Positions 22,730 through 31,740 of a stretch of 64,000 bases of DNA are shown piece after piece. Location of the stretch: positions 186,001-250,000 of the forward strand of contig NW_022985452.1 of NCBI RefSeq assembly GCF_010093595.1. Reading direction: 5' to 3'. The translations under genes and the position numbers were made by a program. Position 1 is the stretch's first letter. The number at the start of each line of letters is the position of its first letter. The stretch is from Mytilinidion resinicola. Lineage: Eukaryota > Ascomycota > Dothideomycetes > Mytilinidiales > Mytilinidiaceae. Under the pieces are notes generated by a model, which saw only the letters and a program-made list of their open reading frames with translations, had not been told where the DNA came from and did no database searches.

Positions 22730-23820
22730 TCAGCTTACATCCATGTTGCGACCCCTCGACCTAGCTCTTCTGAGTTCCTTGTCGGCCTTCTTTGCCTGGT
22801 GAAAGCTAGGAGCCTGATTGGTCTCCTCCAACTTAGCCATCTCGAATGCGTCTTCCGTGACCTTATCAAGCAAGAACCTTCCAAAATTGCCAGTCCGCCA
22901 TCGTTGGATCATCCACAAAGCGGACGACTCGGCATCGGGAGTACCGCCTTTCTGCAGCCTTCCCGTCTTCACCGCAACCGCGCCCAGCAGGTCCATTACT
23001 TCATTCGTCGGTGGGTGGTACTCGGCGTAAAGGTCGGGCGATTGGAGGTTCATGTGGTATAGTAGGTAGTCGGCTTGAGTGGTAGGGGAGATAATGTTGT
23101 CCTTAATATTGCCGCACAAGGCAAGCTTGAGCATCGCCTCGGCGTCCGGAACATACGGTATAAAAACACCTGGCGTGTCGACCAAGAACACACCCTCCGA
23201 CTGCTCGGAGCTCTCAATAATCCTGACGCCCGTGGCAATTTTCCTAGTGACTCCTGGTTGAGCTCCTGTGAAAGCCGCCTTGCCCTTCCCAACGCCCTGC
23301 ATACGCAGCGCGTTCAGAAGCGAAGATTTCCCAACATTAGGCATCCCAACAATCATCAATCGTAGGCCGGTGAGAGACATTGTGCGATCGGCGAACTCGC
23401 GGGCGAATTCGAGGACGCGACGGACGTCGCGGCGCTCTTTGTGGTCGGAGAATAGGACGGGTGAAGGCGCATGCCATTGCGTGATAATCTGCTCACGCTA
23501 TTTGCCGTTGTCAGCTCTCATCCAGTTGCTAAAGCCAAAACATGACAGAGAGGTACCTTTAGGTCCGCCTTCTTGTGGTGGCTTCCTAGGTCTTTCTTCG
23601 TATACACTATGAGGCGCTGTCTACCAGCTAAGCTGGCTTCGAAAAGCGGATTCCTTGACGTGAGGGGTACTCGGTAGTCCCGGCATTCAATTATTAGGTC
23701 TATAGTATTAAGCATTGTCTTCATCTTCGAAAGTCCCGCTTTGTGGTGGCCGAGGAAGTAGGATCGCGGCAGCGAGTCCAGCGTCGGGAAGACGGCTCGG
23801 GGGAGGAATTGGGAGGCCAT
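22730..23820 (-). CDS. MTG1: Mitochondrial ribosome-assembly GTPase Mtg1
   Basis: Circularly permuted GTPase of the YlqF/MTG1 family that helps mature the mitochondrial large ribosomal subunit at the inner membrane. Exons 23557-23820 and 22730-23497, with a 59-nt intron, give 343 residues. The permuted order of motifs is visible: IIECRDYRVPLTSRNP and the G4 motif TKKD come first, then G1 GMPNVGKSSLLN, G2 region GVTR, and G3 DTPG (VDTPGVFIP). The C-terminal helical part ends in basic residues. The basic, hydroxyl-containing N-terminus (MASQFLPRAVFPTLDSLPRS) is plausible as a mitochondrial targeting sequence. The gene is convergent with MED20. Confidence 0.94.
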
Positions 23821-24439
23821 AGTTGCTTATACTGCTGTCCATCATCCTGGAAATGTGTTTGTGCGCGATGAGTTCATCGCCATTGTCGTGAATACTCTCT
23901 TAAAGATCGCGTGTATAGTTCAAGCTAAATTTGGGTGTTTGTTCAGTTTAGGTCTAGCGCCTTTGAATGTAGCGCCGCTTCCTTGGCATCTTCCCGAGGT
24001 CCTTCGTACCCACCGACATCTCTCGAGAAAGTCTTCGAGGCGCCGACATTGGGTTTTCAGTGACAATACCGCGCCATGTATACAGCAACAAGGTCCCCAT
24101 GAATCCATGCTCAACGAATGACCCACGGAAGGTGACACCTTGGATAATTTCAACTCCTCTTCTATTTCATGGCTCCTCTGCCCCGTTCCGAGCAGGTGTA
24201 CTTAATAGACTCCTCCACGCGCATTTGCAGCTCGACTATCCGCTGTACCAGGCTGGAGAGGCGTCCATATTCCATCGTCTACGAAAGTATCCTATAGCCT
24301 TGAGAATCATCTAGGGGCCAGCTCGAGACACGTACAACCTCTATTCACGTCCGGCGCTCACTCTCTAAAGGCTCTCTTTACGTCCGATAACCTAGCGCGA
24401 TAACTGAGTCGACCCTAATCAACCTCTTCTTCCGAGCTA
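23821..24439. other. Intergenic, promoter of MTG1
   Basis: Only short unlikely frames are present. It is bounded on the right by a small inverted-repeat element. Confidence 0.5.
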
Positions 24440-24540
24440 TCACCGTGATCTCATGGGACATTGGGTCACGTGATGAAAGTTATGTTATAATCCATCAAAT
24501 CACGTCACGTGACTAAGGCTCCCATGATATTACGGTGGTA
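24438..24540. mobile_element. 99-bp inverted-repeat element with TA duplications (MITE-like)
   Basis: TA dinucleotides at 24438-24439 and 24539-24540 flank 24440-24538. The ends are imperfect inverted repeats of about 35 bp, beginning CACCGTGATCTCATGGGA on the left and its near reverse complement on the right, with CACGTG cores in both arms. There is no coding capacity. The structure fits a very short Tc1/mariner-type MITE, though a two-base duplication is weak evidence on its own. Confidence 0.45.
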
Positions 24541-24874
24541 ATGTTGAACTGGCTTGAATATTGATCGGCTAGGAGGTCGCTAGGTAATTCTACCTTATAC
24601 GGTAAGTTTGTGGCTTGATTTTAGCGCTGGGTCACCGGACAGAGGTAGGAAGAGCATGCAAGGAGACGGTGCATTAACATCCCGACTTGTTAAATCCGAT
24701 TGACGCATCTCTTTTCATCCTCTATCAGGCCTTGTCCCGCGATGATGCGGGGCCGCGGGTGGGCTTTAGGCCGCCTAATCCAATCCGACTAGACCATACA
24801 CAATACTTATATCTTTAAAGATCTTTCCACATTTCTTCCCAACACTCAACTACCATTCTTCCTTCGTCACTTGA

Positions 24875-25822
24875 ATATCTGGTCAGCTTAATACCAAGCA
24901 AGTCGACTTTGTCAAGTATTTCAATATATTCGGCTTCGGTGGTGGAATTACCTTCAAACCAGATACAGATATCCCGGACCTATCAGGCAAGGTCATGCTA
25001 GTAACTGGCGGCAAGAATGGACTCGGAAAAGAACCTGTACGGCAGTTTGCCAAACATGGCGCGAAAGTTTATATGGGAGCTCGCAGCGAGAGGAAGGCAA
25101 CCGATGCCAGTGCGGAAATCAAGCAGGCGTTGCCCAATGCCTATATCGTGTTCCTGGAATTAGATCTTGCCTCATTCGAGTCCGTAAAGAAGGCAGCCCA
25201 GACTTTCCTAGCTGAGAATGATCGTCTTCACGTACTGATGAACAACGGTGGAATCATGACAGGACCCCTGGGCGTCACAAAAGAAGGCTACGAAGTTCAG
25301 TTCGGCACGAATCACGTCGGTCACGCCCTGCTGACTAGGCTACTGATGCCGGTTCTCGAAAGGACAGCTGCGGAGCCAGGTAGCGACGTCCGAATCATCA
25401 ACTTGAGCTCCAGCTCTCAAGTTGTTTTCGCCCCGAAGGCTGGCTTGCTACTCGACAAAGTCAAGACAGATAGGGAGTCGATCGGCCCATTGGCATGCTA
25501 AGGACATTCCAAGCTCGCCAACGTGTACTTCACGAAAGGACTAGCAAAGCATTATCCGCAGATCAAAAGCGTTGCTGTGAATCCCGGGGGCGTCCAAACT
25601 GGCCTTGCAGATAGGCTGAATGCCACCTACCCGCACCTCAAACCGCTCTTTGCGCTCATGAGACTCGTCTTTGTCGATGTCTCTGTAGGAGCGCATGGCC
25701 AACTCTGGGCAAGCACAGCAGTGAGCGCAGACGTCAAAAGCGGCGCCTTATACTACCCGGGCGCTAAAGAGCATGAAGGGAGACCGTTGATGAACGATCC
25801 GGGAATGGTAGATTCACTGTAG
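24875..25822 (+). pseudogene. Short-chain dehydrogenase/reductase with a stop at the catalytic Tyr
   Basis: NAD(P)-dependent oxidoreductase of the classical/atypical SDR type (retinol-dehydrogenase/WW-oxidoreductase-like fungal group); substrate unknown. The frame is open from 24875; no ATG precedes the family-typical PDLSGKV, so the true start or a first exon is missing and the first ATG (24995) lies inside the Rossmann fold. Visible motifs: TGGKNGLG (cofactor binding), NNGG in place of the usual NNAG, NLSSSSQ with the catalytic serine, and the lysine of YxxxK. The tyrosine position of that motif is a TAA (25499-25501, read stop-GHSK), after which the frame continues intact through the C-terminus to 25822. 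A single-base change of TAC or TAT explains it. There are no other lesions, so inactivation is probably recent. Confidence 0.8.
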
Positions 25823-26497
25823 GACTAGACCGAGACGGAGCTGAAGGAACATGGCTTTTGAGAAAATGAAAAGCGGAAAGATTGTGTGAGTTATGATCAT
25901 CACCAAACATGGACGGAGGATGAGTGCCAGTCCGGGAACAATCTCAAGATAGATCATACTTCAAAGGCCTTTGAAAGCCACGCCTGAATCGAATGATGAC
26001 TGCCAGAGGTTATGCCTTCTCTTCCAATCCCTAGTAAAGCGTGCTTCACATTGTTTCATTAGATATATGGTATTCACTGCACTTGTTCTGGTATCATCCT
26101 TCCCTACTCAATACTTCCCTCGCATCTTCCTACGTACCCGGGATTATCTTCAGCGTCATTCAGCAGTTTTCCATTAGTCGTCACAGTCGCTTTCAACTGA
26201 CTCTATGCCAAGTCGATTAATCGTGAGGTTTAAATGAGGTTGAATGAGACGGAATGAGATGGAAATGATGTTATCCAGTAATTAAAGTCTAATTTGTTGA
26301 TTTGCTGTGGTTGTTAGCCGAAAATGGGTGTAGTACCATGGTTCATTCTTCGTTAATTTCTATTATCGCGATGAACAATTATATTCAACTTCAGAACACG
26401 CAAAACCTCCTCCAGAAACCTCAGCAGCCTGGCCCCTACACTTTTGTCCCAATACTTCTCGCTTTCCTTCCTTCAGAGACAAGACTACTTAAGCCGC
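25823..26497. other. Intergenic
   Basis: No gene recognised. The right part (about 26440-26497) is the leader of the F-box gene. Confidence 0.5.
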
Positions 26498-28783
26498 ATG
26501 CCTCCTAAAGATGACTCGACGAGGACATTTCGCAATGCTCCCTCTATTCGGAATCTTTACACCAAGTCAAGACTTCATCAATCTCGTAAACCTACGAGCG
26601 ATTACAAATGTCCAAAACTCGGAACTTCCTCAAATCAAAGCCGTAAAAGGAAGCGACCAAGTCATGCAGAGTCTGCAGACAAAATCTTGGACCATTCAAT
26701 TGAGAGTCGTCCAAGTAAGACACTACGAAGCTCGAAGAGCACTTCACAGAGCAACCTTTGCCGGCAAAGCACTGTCTCGACGATTTCGAAGGTCGCCGAA
26801 CTCGAAGACCTGCCAGACGAGCTTCTTCTCGAGATAGTATCTCACACATTCGAAGAAACAGGCAGCGCTCTCCATTTCAGAGGGCAAGGATTGCTGCAGA
26901 CGAATCGTCGTCTTTCGCGTGTGACTGTGTCCATTCTGTATCGTCGATACACTCATTATTACGGTCACTCATCTAGCTCTTTCCTTCGCACAATCCTTCG
27001 AGAACCGGAACTGGCTGCATACGTTCGCAATATCGTTGTGCAGCACCCGCCCGCAGATTCGACGAAACCCATCATCGACAATAACGGACAAGAGCAGCAC
27101 GAGATATGGGAACAATGGAAGAACCTGGGTATAACGGTCCCAGCGGTTTGTGAAAATGGAGGCTGCAAGGGCAATTGTCACGATATTGACGTCCAGCTGG
27201 CGGTGCTGCTCTCCCGGGTAACGAATATTCGCCAACTCGAGATTCAATCTACCGTGCCCAGCCACACAGCGCACCCTGATCCTGGCACCACACATCGGTG
27301 GTTGGCGATGCTAAGAGCGGTGGCTCACGGAACCCTAGGTAGCAAAATTCACTCTTTCTCCTCTCTCCATCGCGTCGCGGTCAACGTCAGCGGAATTGGG
27401 ATGCACAAGCTTTCTCCAGTGTTCGGTCTACCGAGCCTTCGCACTCTTGAAATCAGTGGGGTTCAGTATGAGTACCAACTTCCTAAGCCTTGGCTCGGGT
27501 CCGCGCTCTGGGAATGCAAGTATGGGACTTCTACAATCGAAGACCTTACCATCACAGGAGACCACATAGGTCAATTTACCCTATCTGCTGCGATCAGATC
27601 ATGCAAGGCGTTGACCTCTCTCCGTCTCGATATTGGGTGGGTCATGAATCCCAGTGTTGCACAAAATTCATGGTTTGGCATACCCACGTCTATTCTTAAG
27701 ATACACGCTTCCTCTCTCAAGACTCTGCATCTTAACTGCAAGGGCGGAATCGATCCACGCAATAAAGATAACGATGGCTGGTTACTCCCCGATCTCGATC
27801 TTGGCGACTCTCTCGTCTCTTTCGCCAGCCTAACCTCTCTTGTAACACCGATAGAAACACTGCTTCGCTGGGATGGAACCCCTCAAGTGTTGGAAAACCT
27901 CCTACCGCCAAGCCTAGAAACCCTACGTGTGTCCTATTCCTGGATACGCAACTATGCTGCCAGCTACAAGCCCAGCATTCTAGAGCTCGCTTCGTCACTT
28001 CATGATGACCTCCCGCACCTGTCAGTTCTAGGGCTATGCGTCTATCTCTTCAGCAAGTCCGACTCGGATATTCCCTTTGAAGAAGTTGTTAGGGACAGCC
28101 TCTTCACCAAAGTCATTGAGGACATTGAACTGATGGAGTTCGCCGGTTATTGTGCACAGGATGGCATCAAAGTAGAAGTATGGGATTCATTCCGAAACAG
28201 AGAAAATTGGGGGCACCTCAGACTTGATCTACGGATTGAGGACTTGGATTCGTCGTACTTGCCATTAGGGACGCTAGCCCCTCCAGTGCCACAATCGGAT
28301 ACATGGGGAAATCTCGAGCTGAGGTTTCCAGGCGACTGGAGAGAGGACTTGGATTTGCCGGACTTGGATTCGTCGGACTTCCAATTAGGGACGGTACCCC
28401 TTGCAGCGCCACAATCGGATACATGGGGAAATCTCGAGCTGAGGTTTCCATGCGACTGGAGAGAGGACATGGATTTGCCGGACTTGGATTCATCGGACTT
28501 CCAATTAGGGACGGTACCCCTTCCAGCGCCACAATCGGATGCATGGAGAAATCTCAAGCCGAACTTTCCATGCGGCATGAGAGAGGTCTTGTTCTTTGAA
28601 TGCCTGAAAGTTCTTAGATATGAGGCGACATACTGGGAAGATGTCGGCGAGGGCTGGATATTCGTGGAACAGATCGACATGGACTGGGACCATTGTCAGT
28701 TTACGCTGGTGGAGCATTTGACGGAAGTGGGGTCCGTAAAGGAAGCAGCCGACAGGGATTTCTCGAGACAGGAAATACCTTGA
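26498..28783 (+). CDS. F-box-like protein with coding minisatellite
   Basis: A single exon of 761 codons from the ATG at 26498 (MPPKDDSTRTF). After a basic, Ser-rich N-terminus, an F-box-like motif (ELEDLPDELLLEIVSHTFEE) appears at about residue 105, followed by a long region with leucine-spaced segments (LRTLEISGVQYEY, IEDLTITGD, LTSLRLDIG, LKTLHLNCKGG) suggesting degenerate leucine-rich repeats. Such proteins are substrate adaptors of SCF ubiquitin ligases; the substrate is unknown. Near the C-terminus three copies of a 40-residue repeat (LDSSDFQLGTVPL, WGNLELRFP) come from a 120-bp DNA repeat. The frame is intact. Family level is inferred from the motif; exact orthology is not recognised. 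Confidence 0.75.
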   Translation: MPPKDDSTRTFRNAPSIRNLYTKSRLHQSRKPTSDYKCPKLGTSSNQSRKRKRPSHAESADKILDHSIESRPSKTLRSSKSTSQSNLCRQSTVSTISKVAELEDLPDELLLEIVSHTFEETGSALHFRGQGLLQTNRRLSRVTVSILYRRYTHYYGHSSSSFLRTILREPELAAYVRNIVVQHPPADSTKPIIDNNGQEQHEIWEQWKNLGITVPAVCENGGCKGNCHDIDVQLAVLLSRVTNIRQLEIQSTVPSHTAHPDPGTTHRWLAMLRAVAHGTLGSKIHSFSSLHRVAVNVSGIGMHKLSPVFGLPSLRTLEISGVQYEYQLPKPWLGSALWECKYGTSTIEDLTITGDHIGQFTLSAAIRSCKALTSLRLDIGWVMNPSVAQNSWFGIPTSILKIHASSLKTLHLNCKGGIDPRNKDNDGWLLPDLDLGDSLVSFASLTSLVTPIETLLRWDGTPQVLENLLPPSLETLRVSYSWIRNYAASYKPSILELASSLHDDLPHLSVLGLCVYLFSKSDSDIPFEEVVRDSLFTKVIEDIELMEFAGYCAQDGIKVEVWDSFRNRENWGHLRLDLRIEDLDSSYLPLGTLAPPVPQSDTWGNLELRFPGDWREDLDLPDLDSSDFQLGTVPLAAPQSDTWGNLELRFPCDWREDMDLPDLDSSDFQLGTVPLPAPQSDAWRNLKPNFPCGMREVLFFECLKVLRYEATYWEDVGEGWIFVEQIDMDWDHCQFTLVEHLTEVGSVKEAADRDFSRQEIP
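28241..28600 (+). repeat. 120-bp in-frame tandem repeat, three copies
   Basis: Copies begin at 28241, 28361 and 28481. The first two units are nearly identical over most of their length and the third has more changes. The period is a multiple of three, so copy-number change would alter the protein by 40-residue steps without breaking the frame. Confidence 0.9.
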
Positions 28784-28891
28784 GAAGCCCCTAGCCCAGG
28801 TAGGTTATTGGAGGATCCGGGGGAAAACAAAATAATGCATTGCTTTCTTGGTAGTTTCAGTATCATTATACCCTAAAAAGAACAAAACCAT

Positions 28892-29513
28892 TATTCTTTG
28901 GGGAGGGCTAATCGTACACCCCGTAACGAATAATCGTACACCCCCTAACGACTAATCGTACACCCCTACTCCCCTGTCACTTCACTGCCTTCTGATTGGC
29001 TTAGAGGGTTGCTCCAGAGCTTCCGATTGGCTCGCTTCACTTGCTCACTAATTCCGAATGCTGTCTCCAAATGCGGCCACGTAGCCTCCAGCGCAGCCTA
29101 TCTGATTTGTGCAACTGTATATACGGCCGTACGTGAGCTCGTACGCGAGGCTATACAAATCAGCATAGCTATACAGCCTCTCCATTTTACAGTGCATCCT
29201 GCCAATTTGTGCAGCTGTATATACAGCTCGTACGTAAGGCTGTACGTGAGGCTATACAAATCGGAAAGGATGCGCCGTAAAACGGAGAGGCTGTATAGCC
29301 ATGTCGATTCGTATAGCCTCACGTATAGTCTCACGTACGAGCTCACATACGGCAGAGACGCACGTGCAGATAGACGTAAAGGTGAATGTTCGGAGGCCTC
29401 CTGCCGGACCTCCGAGCCAATCAGAAGCGGTAAAGTAGGGGGTGTATAATCATTCGAAAGGGGGTGTACGATTATTCGTTAGGGGGTGTACGATTAGCCC
29501 TCCCCTATTCTTT
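28892..29513. mobile_element. 606-bp inverted-repeat element with 8-bp target duplications
   Basis: TATTCTTT is duplicated exactly at 28892-28899 and 29506-29513. Between them, 28900-29505 starts GGGGAGGGCTAATCGTACAC and ends in its reverse complement. Each end carries three copies of a TAATCGTACACCCC motif spaced about 22 bp. The interior (about 29085-29345) is a second, imperfect palindrome of AGGCTATACAAATC-type segments, so one strand could fold over most of its length. It has no coding capacity. An 8-bp duplication is typical of hAT-superfamily transposition; I infer a hAT-type MITE, though the terminal bases are not the usual CAGGG. Confidence 0.8.
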
Positions 29514-30414
29514 TGCTTGAAAGCCAAAATACAAACTGTGGTGTTCATCAGAGGTGAAAAACACATACTGTCTGGATTACCCAAAACCAAACTAATAATG
29601 TGAGAAGCACAGAGCACTAATAAGCTGATTGGGTTGTTTCTCATGGCAAGAAAAGCCACAGTGGACACCCCAAGGAAATTTGTAGAGCATAGCAGAAGCA
29701 ACTCGCGTGAATGAACCCACGTTGCGTGGATCTCCTAAATCGGAAGTTGTAGATTGGCCGCAACGTGACCGCGCTTAAAAACATTCAACATTACATGGAT
29801 CTTTCAAACGTGACAGGAATTTAAGAGTAATCGTATAGGACAGGTAAATGACCTTGGCGTGCTTTAAAGCACTGAAGTGGCCAGGCTGTGTGAATCTCTT
29901 AGAATAAGAGTTAAGGAAAATCGTGGAAAAAAGTAGGAGATAGGGGACATAGAGGCGGATGCCAAAGGAGCACATAGTGTATATAAAAGGAACAAGAAGT
30001 ATGACATGAATGTACCTGGACTGCCTAACTTACAAAACTTTGCACATACCGTCAATCTTGGAAGATCTGATGAATTACTATGGGAGATTTAGGGAGTAGG
30101 CACTATGTGTGACAGGATTCCCCGTGAATCGAGCGCAACTTCTTTCTATGGTCTTCGGGCTGAGGGCCCATAGTAAAGAAGTTGATCTCGGGAAGTGGTT
30201 CGGGCATGGTTCCAATCGGAATGGAACCTCGAAAGAAGTGGCTCAAGCTATGCGCCACAAAGTGTGGCTTTGCCTCAACATCAAGCCTTCACGTCACCAC
30301 CCGAATTACCAAAACTTCCCTTTAAACCTCAACCTCACCCATCGCCCAGTCAACACTGAGCCCGTCGGGCCCCTATACCACATCCCCGAGTCCTCATCCA
30401 CCACAAACCTCACC
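29514..30414. other. Intergenic, promoter of OMA1
   Basis: No gene recognised. Positions about 30280-30414 are C-rich and lead to the OMA1 start. Confidence 0.5.
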
Positions 30415-31740
30415 ATGTCCCGCCCCTCCTTCTCTCGCGGCCTATGGTCCAAACTCCGCACCCCTCCAAACATCCCACCATACCGCTCCACCCCCCATCC
30501 CACCAGTGCCCGCTCCTACCGCCCACAACGCCCCAGCCGGCCGCAATACCAGCGCTTCCAAGGCAGCTCCGGCAACATCTGGCAGCGCTGGGCCGCGCGC
30601 CCAACCTTCTACCGCGAAGTGGGCGGGCTGACCACCGTCGCCGGCGGCTTCTACGTCTTCAACCTCGAAACCGTGCCCGTACGCCCTCGCTCCCCCTCCT
30701 TTCCCCCGCGGCTTATCCCTACATTCTAACACACGATGCGCGACGCAGGTCTCCGGCCGCCGCCGCTTCAACTGCATAAGCGCGGAATGGGAGAAATCGC
30801 AGGGCGAGGCCGGCTACCAGCAGATCATGCGCGAGTATAAGGGAAGGGTACTGCCGGAGTGGCACCCGGCGACGCAGCAGGTGCGGCGGGTGCTGGAGCG
30901 GCTGGTTCCGCAGTCCGGGCTGGAGGGGGAGGAGTGGGAGGTGCATGTGATTCAGAGCGAGGAGGTGAATGCGTTTGTGATTCCGGGGTACGTCTCATCG
31001 TGCGTTAACTGGGTGAGGTTGGATGTGTTACTAATGAGTAGGGCGTAGGGGCAAGGTGTTTGTCTTCTCTGGCATCCTGCCGATATGCGGGGACGATGAT
31101 GGAGTCGCGGCGGTGCTGGGTCACGAGATCGCGCATAATGTAGCGCATCACACGGCGGAGCGGATGAGCCAGGCGCTGCCGCTGTTTCTGATCAATATCA
31201 TTATGGCCTACTCGATTGGTGTGCCGGAGGGTATTAGCAGGCTGATTACAGACCTTGTGGTGGCTCGCCCTGGAGGCAGGAAGCAAGAGGTATATCACCT
31301 CCCCATCGTCAACAATTACGCTCACGATCGATACTAAACCCAACGCAGGCCGAAGCCGACTACATCGGCCTCCTAATGATGGCGCAAAGCTGCTACAACC
31401 CCGAAGCCGCCGTGCGCCTCTGGCAACGCATGGCCCAAGCCCAAAAGGGCGAACCCCCCCAATTCCTCTCTACCCACCCCTCCAACCACAACCGCCAAGA
31501 GAAGATCCAAGAGTGGTACGTTCGCGCTTGCATCTATTAGCAACAATACCGTCTCCGTCCACGACTAACCCCATCCAGGCTCCCACAAGCGCGCGAGAAA
31601 CAGGACTTGTCAGACTGCCACGCAACGACTAGCTACGGTTTGTGCAATCCCCCCATTTTACGTATGGAGAAGCACGATGATCATCTGACACTCCCACAGC
31701 GAAAGATTTCAGAAGAGCCTTGTCTTCCGCGGGGTGGTAA
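30415..31740 (+). CDS. OMA1: Mitochondrial metalloendopeptidase OMA1 (M48)
   Basis: Zinc protease of the inner mitochondrial membrane that takes part in quality control and stress processing. Six exons (30415-30678, 30749-30987, 31049-31289, 31349-31515, 31579-31637, 31700-31740) keep phase and give 336 residues. The Arg/Ser/Pro-rich N-terminus is a likely mitochondrial presequence, followed by a short membrane segment (VGGLTTVAGGFYVFNLETVP). The catalytic motif is HEIAHNVAHHTAER (HExxH), with the third-ligand region AEADYIGLLMMAQSCYNPEA and the downstream STHPSNHNRQEKIQEW, both typical of M48 OMA1 proteins. The last intron uses a GTTTGT donor and ends at CACAG; it yields the terminal KDFRRALSSAGW. 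Reading through it would give a longer, less plausible tail. Confidence 0.93.
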
